The notes under the pieces are model-generated. The model was not told where the DNA came from. It was given only the letters and a program-made list of their open reading frames with translations, and did no database searches. Below are positions 53,712-62,911 of a stretch of DNA of 64,000 nt, piece after piece. Where the stretch lies: NCBI GenBank assembly GCA_965205905.1, contig CBDBHZ010000012.1, forward strand, positions 372,001 to 436,000. Direction: 5' to 3'. Every line of letters begins with the position of its first letter. The first letter of the stretch is position 1. Both the position numbers and the translations under genes were made by a program. The stretch comes from JAHZMA01 sp965205905. GTDB lineage: Bacteria; Pseudomonadota; Alphaproteobacteria; JABAAW01; JAHZMA01.

Positions 53712-54080
53712 CTACTGTGCCAGTGGAATGTCGCCATCATCGGCATTCGCATCCGAATTTGGCATGATATCGGTTTCCTCAAGCGGTGTTACCAACGGTA
53801 TTTCCACCTCACCCGATTCAAGCCGTTCTAGTAGCTGGTCTTCCGCACTATCGCGCCCTATCACAGTTAGTAAAAGGCTTGAACAGATAAATAATGTCGC
53901 CAAAATCGCTGTGGTGCGCGTTAAAAAATTGGCACTGCCACGCGCAGTGAACAAACCAAATTGGTTGCTACCACCACCGCCACCGATGCCGAGCGCGCCG
54001 CCCTCACTTTTTTGCAGTAAAATAACCACTACCAGCACAACTGCGATAATCAAATGAATTGTTAATAGAATGTTTTCCAT
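53712..54080 (-). CDS. secG: Protein-export membrane protein SecG
   Basis: 122 aa. Two membrane helices (ILLTIHLIIAVVLVVVILLQ and FLTRTTAILATLFICSSLLL) flank the conserved loop KSEGGALGIGGGGGSNQFGLF and FTARGSANFLTR, typical of SecG, an accessory subunit of the SecYEG channel. The C-terminal tail (from about residue 78) is acidic (DSAEDQLLERLESGEVE..), a common trait in alphaproteobacteria. Gene order secG-pyrG is conserved in many alphaproteobacteria. Confidence 0.93.
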   Translation of the reverse strand: MENILLTIHLIIAVVLVVVILLQKSEGGALGIGGGGGSNQFGLFTARGSANFLTRTTAILATLFICSSLLLTVIGRDSAEDQLLERLESGEVEIPLVTPLEETDIMPNSDANADDGDIPLAQ

Positions 54081-54122
54081 AAAATGCCTCTAACTTGCCA
54101 AAGCCTGTTTACTTTAAGCACT

Positions 54123-54151
54123 GTTATAATATAGTCTGATGTAAATTCCAA
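54123..54151 (-). promoter_or_regulatory. Sigma70-type promoter for secG-pyrG-guaA
   Basis: On the minus strand, TTGGAA (54151-54146), a 17-bp spacer and TATAAC (54128-54123) precede secG. The same interval contains an inverted repeat, TATAATATAGT with ACTATATTATA (11-bp arms, 15-bp loop, 54125-54161), spanning the divergent promoter region shared with the IMPase-like gene. Confidence 0.6.
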
Positions 54152-54181
54152 CTATATTATATGATTCTTAAGCGATAATCC

Positions 54182-55066
54182 ATGAAAATTTCACTCACCT
54201 TTGCTAAAAAAATCGCTGAACTGCATTTTGATATTGCTGAAAGCCACTGTATGGCTAACTTTACCAAATTAACGGCTAGTCAAATTTTTGATAAAAATGG
54301 TGGCACAAATATTGTAACGCAAATTGATATTGATGCTGAATATGCGCTAAGTCAGGCGTTACTACCCTTAATTGATGATGCTTTATTTGTGGGGGAAGAG
54401 ATTATTGAAACCGAGCCCGATTTGCTCACCCGCGCCAAACAAGCCGAATATGTGTGGCTGGTTGACCCGTTAGATGGCACACGTAATTTTGCGAATAATG
54501 TGCTGATGTTCTCATCAATGATAAGTCTGATTCACAATGGCGAGACGATTTTTGCCAGCCTTTATGATTCTGGCAAGCGCGATATTGCGGTGGCAATTAA
54601 AGGGCAAGGTGCATCTTACTTAAAGTCAGGCGATAAAATAAAAGTGCAACCATCTGATAATATTGAATTACCAAAAATGATTGGCAATTATTCTAAATTG
54701 GTGCGGCGCGATTTGATGGCTCAAAAATTCACCAATCAGCTTGAGGGCGATGAATCCATCTATAGCGGTCAAGATATTGATACCCGCCTAGAATCGATGC
54801 AAGATGTGGTGAGCTTGCGATGCGCGGGCATGGATTTTATCATGCTGGCACAAGGAAAGCGCGATTTTTCACTCTACCATAATCTGCACCCATGGGACCA
54901 TGCCGCAGGCAAGCTGTTATTAGAAGAAGCAGGCGGTGCATACTGCCATATCCCTGCCTATAACACGAAAACTGACTATCATCCGTTGGAACATTCGCAA
55001 TGTTTTCTGGCGGTAAAACAAGCCAATATGCTTGAGCGCGTTAAAAAAATTCTGTGTCTTGCATAA
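54182..55066 (+). CDS. Inositol monophosphatase family protein (second paralogue)
   Basis: 294 aa. Metal motifs are FVGEEIIE near residue 76, VWLVDPLDGTRNFANN near residue 96, and HPWDHAAGKLLLEEAGGAY near residue 237. It is distinct from the paralogue at 4130-4954 (DGTRNF instead of DGTTNF, and a different middle). Candidates are histidinol-phosphatase, 3'(2'),5'-bisphosphate nucleotidase or inositol phosphatase; I cannot choose. It is divergent from secG and followed by the PpiD-like gene after 64 bp that contain a weak GGGC/GCCC hairpin. Confidence 0.83.
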   Translation: MKISLTFAKKIAELHFDIAESHCMANFTKLTASQIFDKNGGTNIVTQIDIDAEYALSQALLPLIDDALFVGEEIIETEPDLLTRAKQAEYVWLVDPLDGTRNFANNVLMFSSMISLIHNGETIFASLYDSGKRDIAVAIKGQGASYLKSGDKIKVQPSDNIELPKMIGNYSKLVRRDLMAQKFTNQLEGDESIYSGQDIDTRLESMQDVVSLRCAGMDFIMLAQGKRDFSLYHNLHPWDHAAGKLLLEEAGGAYCHIPAYNTKTDYHPLEHSQCFLAVKQANMLERVKKILCLA

Positions 55067-55130
55067 ATCGACTGAATCGGGCATAATCACGCCCAATTAA
55101 ATTACTTTAACATTTGTAGGAAACTTATCC

Positions 55131-57038
55131 ATGCTTACTCTTTTTCGTTCATTTATGAAATCAATCATCTTTCGCATTGCTTTATTCGGCTTGTTGATTG
55201 CGTCATTCGCATTATGGGGTACGTCCGACCTATTAACCGAACGGGTGAGCGGACAAAATGTTGCCGAAGTGGGCGATGTGGCGGTCTCTGGTATTAATTT
55301 TCAACGGCAATATAACGGACGCAGGCAGAATCTTATCAATTCGGGGCTAGACCCTAGTCTGATTAGGCAATATGGGCTACCTGAAGCCACCTTGCAAGAT
55401 ATGATTAGCCAAGCCATCTACCAAGCTGAGAGCCATTCTTTAGGTTTGCGGGCAACTGACCAAGATGTGCAAGATGCCGTACGTAATACCGAGTATTTTC
55501 AAGGACCTAACGGCGAATTTTCAGCAGTGGTGATGAAGCGCGCCCTCAATTATAATAGCCTCAGCGTGAGTGAATATTATGAGTTGGTGGAAAATGATTT
55601 TCAAATTATCGCCTTGCAAGATGCGGTATGGGCTAGCCACCAAATGGCAGGGATTGCGCGTGATTTTAGCTATCTGTTTCGCCAAGAAAGCCGTGATGTT
55701 GACTATCTGACCATCAAAGTGAATGATTTAACATTGCCAAACCCTGCCGATAATGACGCCTTAAAAGCCTATTATGACAGCAATATCGAGAATTTTCGTG
55801 AGCCCGAACGGCGCGCCATTGAATATATTTATGTAACAGTATCGGATTTAGAAAAAGTGATTCGCCCAACCGATGCCATGATTGAGCAATATTACCAAGA
55901 AAACATTGCCAATTACGCGCAAGAAGAAACGCGTTCTTATCAATTTATCCGCTTTGGTGATGAAGCAGAAGCGCAAAGCTTTGCTGATAAAATCACGAGC
56001 GCCACCGATTTTGTGGATTTTGCCAAGCAACAATCGCTTACCATCATTGATAATGAGCCTGCGATTAAGCAAAATATCACCGATTCTGCCATCGCTGAGG
56101 CTGTGTTTGCGCTAGATAATATCACCAAATGGTCAAAAGCTGTGCAAGGCGAATTAGGCACTTATGTGGTGCTGTTAGGCGATATAACGCCCGCATCAGT
56201 GCAACCGCTTGCCAGCACACGCACCGATATCAGCACGCAAATCGTAAAAGATGAAGCCATCAACGCCTATATCAGCAAATTATCATCGGCTGAAGAATTA
56301 AGCATCAGTGGCAGTGAGTTAGACGAAATTGCTGAATCTATTGATGAGCAAATCAGGCGCACGCCCCCTATCAGCAATTTTGGCACAACCGCCAATGGAC
56401 AGAATGTTGGCATACGGTTACCGCCCGACCGTAATTTTACGCAAGAAGCCTTTAACGCCACCAAAAATGCCACAAGCTATGTCTACACCATTGGGCAGAC
56501 TGGCTTTTATCTGATACGCGTGCAAGATGTTATCACCTCTTTCGTGCCTGAATTTACCGATATTACCAATAAGGTGCGTGCCGAATGGGAAAGCGAGCAA
56601 AGACAAATGCTTGCCGAAAAGACGGTAAATGAGTTAAAACAACGGCTTAGCGATGGTGCTGCGTTTTCTGCATTGGCAGGCAATGGTGCGTATAATATCC
56701 AAAGCGAGAATGGGCTATCACGCCAGAATGATATTTTTGATGCTAATCTTACTCAAAAAATCTTTACCACGCCTGAAAATAAAGCAGTTGATGGGCAGGT
56801 AGGCGATACCTATTATCTGGTGAATGTTACCGCAACTGATATACCTAATGAAGCAAATATCGCGCAACTGAATGAGGATTCTGCCGAAGATTTCAATCAG
56901 TTTGCTACTAATTTTGAGGGGCGTTATCAAAGCATTATTCAACAAAGTTATCAAAATGCTTTAAGAAACAAGCATAAGCCACAGATTAATGAGGCATTAT
57001 TTACGCAACTGATTCGTCAATTAGAAGGTGATTATTAA
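55131..57038 (+). CDS. PpiD/SurA-type periplasmic folding factor
   Basis: 635 aa. One N-terminal membrane anchor (IIFRIALFGLLIASFALWGTSDLL, about 12-35) is followed by a SurA_N-type chaperone domain (VAEVGDVAVSGINFQRQYNGR.., MISQAIYQAESHSLGL). PPIC-like regions follow (AEAQSFADKITSATDFVDFAKQQS near residue 285), and a C-terminal helical part. This is the PpiD layout: an inner-membrane-tethered chaperone near the Sec exit. Catalytic PPIase residues are not evident, as in most PpiD. A GTAGGAAAC ribosome site lies upstream. ORF intact. Confidence 0.88.
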   Translation: MLTLFRSFMKSIIFRIALFGLLIASFALWGTSDLLTERVSGQNVAEVGDVAVSGINFQRQYNGRRQNLINSGLDPSLIRQYGLPEATLQDMISQAIYQAESHSLGLRATDQDVQDAVRNTEYFQGPNGEFSAVVMKRALNYNSLSVSEYYELVENDFQIIALQDAVWASHQMAGIARDFSYLFRQESRDVDYLTIKVNDLTLPNPADNDALKAYYDSNIENFREPERRAIEYIYVTVSDLEKVIRPTDAMIEQYYQENIANYAQEETRSYQFIRFGDEAEAQSFADKITSATDFVDFAKQQSLTIIDNEPAIKQNITDSAIAEAVFALDNITKWSKAVQGELGTYVVLLGDITPASVQPLASTRTDISTQIVKDEAINAYISKLSSAEELSISGSELDEIAESIDEQIRRTPPISNFGTTANGQNVGIRLPPDRNFTQEAFNATKNATSYVYTIGQTGFYLIRVQDVITSFVPEFTDITNKVRAEWESEQRQMLAEKTVNELKQRLSDGAAFSALAGNGAYNIQSENGLSRQNDIFDANLTQKIFTTPENKAVDGQVGDTYYLVNVTATDIPNEANIAQLNEDSAEDFNQFATNFEGRYQSIIQQSYQNALRNKHKPQINEALFTQLIRQLEGDY

Positions 57039-57065
57039 GTGGTGATGGCAGTTAATCGGCAGTGA

Positions 57066-57851
57066 TTAGCCAACAATAAAGCGCAAACCATCATAAGCGG
57101 GGCGGATATGGCTTGGCAGTTTATCACATAAGGTATCATAATCTAGCGAGCCATTCATATGGGTGAAATATGTCTGTTCAGGCTTTAATTCTGCCACCCA
57201 TTCAAGCACCCTATCCAAATGCGCGTGGGTGGGATGCGGATTATAGCCCAAACAATCGATAATCCAATAGCGCACCCCCTGCAACAGTGCCCAACTTTCT
57301 TCAGAAAATTCAAGCACATCGGTGCAATAAGCGAAATCGCCGATTCGCAAACCCATACTGGTGCTAAAGCCGTGATTCTGTTCTATCGGCAAAATTTTAG
57401 TGTCATTAATATAAAATTCCTTACCAAATTCGATAATATTTGGCGTCAAGACGGGCTTATTGAAAGGCTTATCCGTTACTTCCACAGGAATAAACACATA
57501 GCCAAAGCGGTCTTCAAGCTGTTTCAGCGTGCCAGCATCGCTATAGCATGGAATATCGCTTCGCATACTGTTATTAATCCAGCGCAAATCATCAACACCA
57601 TGCACATGGTCAGCATGGGCGTGGGTGAAAATCAGCCCATCAATATGGTGGGTATCGCTTGCCAATAATTGTTCGCGCAAATCAGGACCTGCATCAACCC
57701 AGATGCAATTATCGCCATCGTTGATTTTGATAGATACCCTCATACGCCTATTTTTAGGATTATTCGGGTCGCATTTGCCCCAGCCAATCGCGCCCGGCAC
57801 TGGCACGCCACTTGATGTGCCACAGCCCGTGATGATAACCTCAATCGGCAT
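57066..57851 (-). CDS. MBL-fold metal-dependent hydrolase (PhnP-like)
   Basis: 261 aa. The metallo-beta-lactamase motif HxHxDH appears as LIFTHAHADHVHGVDDLR near residue 78, with upstream GCGTSSGVPVPG and WVDAGPDLREQLL, and further ligands in IEQNHGFSTSMGLRIGD, FAYCTDVLEFSEESW and HAHLDRVLEWV. It resembles PhnP (cyclic phosphate phosphodiesterase) and related RNase Z-like folds; substrate uncertain. It overlaps the tatD gene by 11 bp and is the last gene of the mltB-rlpA-...-tatD run. A mononuclear or dinuclear Mn/Zn site is expected. Confidence 0.85.
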   Translation of the reverse strand: MPIEVIITGCGTSSGVPVPGAIGWGKCDPNNPKNRRMRVSIKINDGDNCIWVDAGPDLREQLLASDTHHIDGLIFTHAHADHVHGVDDLRWINNSMRSDIPCYSDAGTLKQLEDRFGYVFIPVEVTDKPFNKPVLTPNIIEFGKEFYINDTKILPIEQNHGFSTSMGLRIGDFAYCTDVLEFSEESWALLQGVRYWIIDCLGYNPHPTHAHLDRVLEWVAELKPEQTYFTHMNGSLDYDTLCDKLPSHIRPAYDGLRFIVG

Positions 57852-58668
57852 TACCGCCCTCGCCCCTGATATTTTGATATAGGTTTTGTGGAATTTTTGT
57901 CATCAGTCGTAGAAAATTCGCCGAAGTTATCGCCACCATCTCATCTTTACTGATGCCATGTTGCATCGCAAGCGTTTCCACCGTGTGATGAATATATTGC
58001 GGTTCGTTACGTTTGCCACGCATTGCTTGCGGTGCCAAATAAGGCGAATCGGTTTCAATCAGCAGTAAATTTTGAGGCACTTGACTTGCAATATTGCGCA
58101 ATTCATCACTATTTTTGAAAGTGATAATGCCTGAAAACGAGATATAAAACCCCAACGAAACTGCCCGCTTCATCATTTGTTCAGAGGCTGCAAAACAATG
58201 TAAAATGCACGGGAACGCTTGCTGTTTGTAGGCGGTTTCTAGCATCAACATCACATCATCATCGGCGGCGCGGTTATGCACAATCAGTGGCAAGCCCGTC
58301 TGCTGTGCCGCTTTGATATGTTCGGCAAATGCACGTTTCTGGCGCGGTTCATCATAAGGTTTTTTGAAATAATCTAGCCCACTTTCGCCAATCGCGATTA
58401 TTTTTTCATGTTTGGCAATCTCTAACAAATCGGCACAGCTGATTTCACCCTCTTCTTCCATCACATGGCACGGATGCAACCCCACCGATGCGTAAATATC
58501 ATCATGTTTTTCAACAATTCGCATAATATTCGGGTGATTCTGTAATGTAACGCTAATCGATAGCATGATGCCAATATCAGCCGCAAAAGCGCGTGCAATG
58601 ACCGCTTCGCTTTCCGCCGAATCTTTATAATAATCCAGATGACAATGACTATCGATAAGTTTTGGCAT
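57841..58668 (-). CDS. tatD: TatD-family metal-dependent deoxyribonuclease
   Basis: 275 aa. Signature stretches are LIDSHCHLDYYKDS at the N-terminus, SVGLHPCHVMEEEGEIS, IAIGESGLDYFKKPYDEPRQ, LPLIVHNRAADDDVML and LLIETDSPYLAPQAMRGKRN, all with the expected His/Asp metal ligands. TatD/YcfH enzymes are 3'-5' exonucleases or D-aminoacyl-tRNA-type hydrolases. The gene directly follows metG (3 bp), the standard metG-tatD neighbourhood. Intact. Confidence 0.93.
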   Translation of the reverse strand: MPKLIDSHCHLDYYKDSAESEAVIARAFAADIGIMLSISVTLQNHPNIMRIVEKHDDIYASVGLHPCHVMEEEGEISCADLLEIAKHEKIIAIGESGLDYFKKPYDEPRQKRAFAEHIKAAQQTGLPLIVHNRAADDDVMLMLETAYKQQAFPCILHCFAASEQMMKRAVSLGFYISFSGIITFKNSDELRNIASQVPQNLLLIETDSPYLAPQAMRGKRNEPQYIHHTVETLAMQHGISKDEMVAITSANFLRLMTKIPQNLYQNIRGEGGNAD

Positions 58669-58671
58669 CGT

Positions 58672-60207
58672 TTATGTCTCGATTCGCGGGAAAATAATCA
58701 CGGGCGGATTGATTCTATGCCCGTCAGTTAGCGGTGTATTAAACGCCGTAAAATCACGCGCATCAGCTGAAACATTCAACATATCCAATATCTTACAAGC
58801 CGCATCTGGCGTGAAGGGTTGTAATAATATCGCGACGCGCCTGATAATCTCGGCAATGACTGAAAGCACCTGTTGCATACGGTCAGGGTCGGTTTTACGC
58901 AACGTCCATGGTGCTTTGCTATCAATATAGCGGTTGGTTTCGCTGACTAGCGCGAATATTTTCGCCAATGCGCTATGAAACGCTTGCACCTGCATATCAT
59001 CATAAACCGCTTGATGCAAGGCTTTCGCCTGTGCTAACAGCGCCTTATCAGCCGAATCATCACCAATATCACCGATTTTTATTTCGCTATCGCAATGTTT
59101 TACCAACATGGTGAGACTGCGCTGGCATAAATTACCCAAATCATTGGCAAGGTCGCTATTGCTACGGCGCACCATCGCATCATGCGAAAAATCGCCATCT
59201 TGCCCAAAAGATACCTCACGCATCAAAAAATAGCGCGTTTGGTCAAGCCCGTATGTTTCTAGCAGTTGCAGTGGGTCAATCACATTGCCAAGCGACTTTG
59301 ATATTTTCTGCCCCTCATTCGTCCACCAGCCATGCGCGAATATACGCTTCGGCAAGGGTAAATCCGCCGCCATCAGCATCGCAGGCCAATAAACCGCATG
59401 AAAAATCATAATATCTTTGCCAACCATGTGCAGATTCGCAGGCCAATAATCTTTATAATTCGAATCATCATCGGTTTCGTAACCCAATGCACTCACATAA
59501 TTGAACAACGCATCAAGCCACACATACATGATATGCTTATCATCATTCGGCACAGGCACGCCCCACGAAAACGATGTGCGCGAGATTGATAAATCCCGTA
59601 AGCCTGACTTCACAAAGCTTATCACTTCGTTACGCCTTGTCTTAGGCATGATAAAATCGGGGTTATCCTGATAATATTGCAGCAACCGCTCCTGATAATC
59701 GCTCAAGCGGAAAAAATAGCTCTCTTCTTCCACCCATTCCACTGGCGCACCGCTGGCAATGGCGATTTTCTCACTTTTATCATTGGTCGTTATCTGTTTA
59801 TCAGTGTAAAAAGCCTCGTCACGTACGGCATACCAACCGCTATATTTATCAGGATAAATCGCTTCCTTTTCTTGCAATCTCTGCCAGAATATCTGCACCG
59901 CTTGTTTATGGCGCGGTTCGGTGGTGCGGATAAAATCATCATGCTTTATGTTAAATATAGTCACTAACTGTTTGAAATTATCAGAAAATTTATCAACAAG
60001 CTGTTGGGGGGTGATATTATTTTTATCAGCCGCTTGTTCAATTTTTTGTCCGTGTTCATCAGTGCCAGTCAAAAAATAAGTGTCAAAGCCTGCCAATGTT
60101 TGGAAGCGACACATCACATCACAGGCAAGCGAGGTATAGGCATGACCGATATGCGGTTTATCGTTGACATAATAGATGGGGGTGGTGATGTAGTAATTGT
60201 TGCTCAT
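58672..60207 (-). CDS. metG: Methionyl-tRNA synthetase
   Basis: 511 aa, the short form without C-terminal EMAP dimerisation domain. The class-I HIGH motif is PHIGHAYTSLACDVM and the KMSKS motif is WWTNEGQKISKSLGNVIDP. Other signatures are TGTDEHGQKIEQAA and FHAVYWPAMLMAA. The connective peptide lacks an obvious zinc-cysteine cluster (MetRS1 type). ATGA overlap with the holB stop. It charges tRNA-Met for both initiation and elongation. Intact. Confidence 0.97.
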   Translation of the reverse strand: MSNNYYITTPIYYVNDKPHIGHAYTSLACDVMCRFQTLAGFDTYFLTGTDEHGQKIEQAADKNNITPQQLVDKFSDNFKQLVTIFNIKHDDFIRTTEPRHKQAVQIFWQRLQEKEAIYPDKYSGWYAVRDEAFYTDKQITTNDKSEKIAIASGAPVEWVEEESYFFRLSDYQERLLQYYQDNPDFIMPKTRRNEVISFVKSGLRDLSISRTSFSWGVPVPNDDKHIMYVWLDALFNYVSALGYETDDDSNYKDYWPANLHMVGKDIMIFHAVYWPAMLMAADLPLPKRIFAHGWWTNEGQKISKSLGNVIDPLQLLETYGLDQTRYFLMREVSFGQDGDFSHDAMVRRSNSDLANDLGNLCQRSLTMLVKHCDSEIKIGDIGDDSADKALLAQAKALHQAVYDDMQVQAFHSALAKIFALVSETNRYIDSKAPWTLRKTDPDRMQQVLSVIAEIIRRVAILLQPFTPDAACKILDMLNVSADARDFTAFNTPLTDGHRINPPVIIFPRIET

Positions 60208-61112
60208 GCGTGTTTTTTACTTAAAAAATAGAGTGAATGCAAAATAAAATAGGCGATTTGCGATGCGTTAAACCCCATGCCAGCAGGCAATGAAGCGTTT
60301 CGCAAATAATGATGGATTTTATGCCATAATTGCATCAGATGCAAATGTGGCACGGCATAAAATTTCTGATAATCACGGTTATTCTGCACCATAACGGCAA
60401 CAAAAAAGCGGCTAATATGGTGCGTGAGGCAATAAAACTGCTCATATGAAAGGTCTTTGGTCAGCCTATCAAATTGTTGTTTATTGATATTGGGTAAATT
60501 TTGCAAGGCTTGTTCTAACTCATCAATAAATAAATGACATTCTTGCTGATACAGCCGCAAAAACAATCCGGGTTTACCTTGCGTGAGCGGCAGTAACGAG
60601 GCGGCTTGTGTGGTATCTACGCCATTATTAGCAAGAATCGTTTGGGTATCATCATCACTTAATGGGTCAAACGCTATCGGCAATAAGCGCGAGCGAATCG
60701 TAACAGGCAATTTATCAGGCGCATGACTCACCAAAACCAGATAGCTATTGGCAGGCGGTTCTTCCAAAAATTTTAGCAAGGCATTCGCCGCTTCCATGCC
60801 TAAATCATCGGCGCAATCAATCAGTAGCGCACGTTTATCGCCCATCGCGGTCATCATTAATTCAGAAACTGCCTGCCTCACCTCATCAATGGTGATTCTT
60901 TTACCGACTTCAGCGGCTTTTAGATAGCGAAAATCAGGGTGTCCGACACTAGATTGTAAATTTTCAGCACTTAACCCAAACCATTTTGATAATAATTGCC
61001 ATGCGAAATGGCTTTTGCCTACGCCCTCTGCGCCGTGAAACAAATAGGCATGATGCCGTAATTGATTGCGGTTAAAGAAATATTCTTGCGCTTGCTGATG
61101 CCCGATAATCAT
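60204..61112 (-). CDS. holB: DNA polymerase III delta' subunit
   Basis: 302 aa. The P-loop YLFHGAEGVGKSHFAWQL lies near residue 25, followed by ITIDEVRQAVSELMMTAMGDKRALLIDCAD and the helix LGMEAANALLKFLEEPPANSYLVLVSHAPDKLPVTIRSR, with the SRC motif reduced to SR(L). HolB is part of the clamp loader that loads the DNA polymerase sliding clamp. ATGA overlap with tmk. A zinc-binding Cys cluster is absent, as in several alphaproteobacterial delta'. Confidence 0.92.
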   Translation of the reverse strand: MIIGHQQAQEYFFNRNQLRHHAYLFHGAEGVGKSHFAWQLLSKWFGLSAENLQSSVGHPDFRYLKAAEVGKRITIDEVRQAVSELMMTAMGDKRALLIDCADDLGMEAANALLKFLEEPPANSYLVLVSHAPDKLPVTIRSRLLPIAFDPLSDDDTQTILANNGVDTTQAASLLPLTQGKPGLFLRLYQQECHLFIDELEQALQNLPNINKQQFDRLTKDLSYEQFYCLTHHISRFFVAVMVQNNRDYQKFYAVPHLHLMQLWHKIHHYLRNASLPAGMGFNASQIAYFILHSLYFLSKKHA

Positions 61113-61720
61113 GACAGCTTACCTTCATCAATAGCGCGTCCAATAATCGCGATAATCTGCTGGGTAATTTCTTGGGCAGGCAGGCAAGCGTCAATCACAT
61201 GACACGCTTCATCATTTTTGGCAATCTCAAGATAGGTTTCGCGTAATTTTTGCTTGAAATCATTGTCGCGCCTTTCATAAACATCATCAATATTTTGCTG
61301 GCTTCGCCTTTTCGCCGCATTTTCAGGTGAAATATCCAAAATAAAAGTTAAATCAGGATATAAATTATCAGCTGTAAGGCTATGTAATTGCTTTAATTTA
61401 TCCAAACCCACTTCCAACTGATAGGCAAAGGTGGAATGGATAAATCTATCCGATAACACCCATGCGCCACGTTCTAAAGCGGGCTTAATCACCTGTTCAA
61501 GGTGCAGATAACGGGCGGCATTCATCATCAAGGCTTCGGCAAAGGGCGATGCAATATCAGTATGCAACACAAAATCACGAATTTTTTCAGCTTTTTCAGT
61601 GCCACCCGGCTCACGGGTTAGCACAGTTTCTTTTTGCCAATTTTGCATAATATTATCAGCAACGCACCTAATTTGCGTGCTTTTACCGCAACCATCAATT
61701 CCCTCAAAGCTGATAAACAT
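61109..61720 (-). CDS. tmk: Thymidylate kinase
   Basis: 203 aa from the ATG at 61720 (TGATG overlap with the dac stop). The P-loop FEGIDGCGKSTQIRC lies near residue 8, DR(F/Y/H) as WVLSDRFIHSTFAYQ near residue 92, and the lid region LDISPENAAKRRSQ. It phosphorylates dTMP to dTDP, following ThyX at 5528. The lid contains Arg residues typical of bacterial enzymes. Intact. Confidence 0.96.
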   Translation of the reverse strand: MFISFEGIDGCGKSTQIRCVADNIMQNWQKETVLTREPGGTEKAEKIRDFVLHTDIASPFAEALMMNAARYLHLEQVIKPALERGAWVLSDRFIHSTFAYQLEVGLDKLKQLHSLTADNLYPDLTFILDISPENAAKRRSQQNIDDVYERRDNDFKQKLRETYLEIAKNDEACHVIDACLPAQEITQQIIAIIGRAIDEGKLS

Positions 61721-62907
61721 CAAAAAATATTGCGGATATTAAAGGATAACCGCCCGAAAAATCCAGTTTTTTCAATATGTTGCCCTGCAACAACGGGGGA
61801 ACGCAATATTTCTTTATCATTTTCGCGCACCACCAAAACCCCAAGCACATCACCTTTATTAATCGGCGCAACCAATGGCGATTTATACTCAATATAGCCC
61901 TTTAATTCTGGATTTTTACGCGCTGGCACTGTTAAATCAATATGTTGCGAGGCATGTAACGTTACCGTTTCATCGGCACCAAGCGCCACTGGCAAGCGCC
62001 CAATCGCCTGCCCTGCATTATAAAGGCGGATATTATCCCATGCGGTAAATGCCCAACGCAACACGCGATTGCTCTCACGGCTGCGTATACGTTTGCTACC
62101 CATGCCATTAATCACCATAATCATGCGCCGCTCGCCCTCTTTCGCTGATGCCAGCAAACCATAGCCAGAGGCTTCGGTAAAGCCAGTCTTCAGCCCATCA
62201 ACGCCTAAATCTTGCCATAATAACGGGTTACGGTTATTTTGTTTGATATTGTTATAGGTATATGTACGTTCAGAATAGAGAGGATAAAATTCTGGAAAAT
62301 CTTCAATGATATGTTTCGCCAGAATCGCCAAATCAAACGCTGTTACATAGTGATTATCATCTGGCCAACCACTGGCATTGAGAAAATTACTGTTATTCAT
62401 GCCCAATTCTTTGGCTTTGCTATTCATTAGCTTGGCAAATTCATCTTCACTGCCCGCAATGCCTTCGGATAATACCACTGCCGCATCATTGCCCGATTGC
62501 ACAATCAGCCCATAGAGTAAATCACGCACTTTTACTTGTGTGCCATATTCTAAAAACATCCGCGACCCGCCCATTTGCTGAGCCTTATAGCTGACATTAA
62601 ACTTGCTATCCATATCAATAAAGCCAGTTTTAAGATGCTCAAACACCAAATAAGCGGTCATCACTTTGGTCATAGAGGCAGGAAACATGCGCTCATTCGC
62701 GGCTTTGGCAACCAATGCTGTCCGCGTGTTGAGGTCAATCAACAATAATTGCTTGGCTGAGGTGGTGATTTTAGGATAGCTTTGGGCATTTGCAACCTGC
62801 ATCGTGGCAGTAAAGCTATAAAGCACCATTATCAAGAGTGGCATTAACCGTAGAATATGGCGTAAATAAGTCGTATAAGCCATATGTTTTATTTTTATTG
62901 TCATCAT
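61720..62907 (-). CDS. D-alanyl-D-alanine carboxypeptidase (PBP5/6 family)
   Basis: About 395 aa from tandem ATGs at 62907/62904 behind AAGGTA; an ATG at 62928 inside rlpA is less likely. A signal peptide (LRLMPLLIMVLYSFTATMQVANA) precedes the mature protein. The active-site motifs are SMTKVMTAYLVFE (SxxK), QSGNDAAVVLSEG (SxN) and VDGLKTGFTEASGYGL (KTG). A C-terminal PBP5_C-like domain (LGADETVTLHASQHIDLTVP) and hydrophobic/amphipathic tail (GFFGRLSFNIRNIF) follow. It trims terminal D-Ala from peptidoglycan pentapeptides in the periplasm. Part of the rlpA-tmk run. Confidence 0.93.
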   Translation of the reverse strand: MMTIKIKHMAYTTYLRHILRLMPLLIMVLYSFTATMQVANAQSYPKITTSAKQLLLIDLNTRTALVAKAANERMFPASMTKVMTAYLVFEHLKTGFIDMDSKFNVSYKAQQMGGSRMFLEYGTQVKVRDLLYGLIVQSGNDAAVVLSEGIAGSEDEFAKLMNSKAKELGMNNSNFLNASGWPDDNHYVTAFDLAILAKHIIEDFPEFYPLYSERTYTYNNIKQNNRNPLLWQDLGVDGLKTGFTEASGYGLLASAKEGERRMIMVINGMGSKRIRSRESNRVLRWAFTAWDNIRLYNAGQAIGRLPVALGADETVTLHASQHIDLTVPARKNPELKGYIEYKSPLVAPINKGDVLGVLVVRENDKEILRSPVVAGQHIEKTGFFGRLSFNIRNIF

Positions 62908-62911
62908 TACC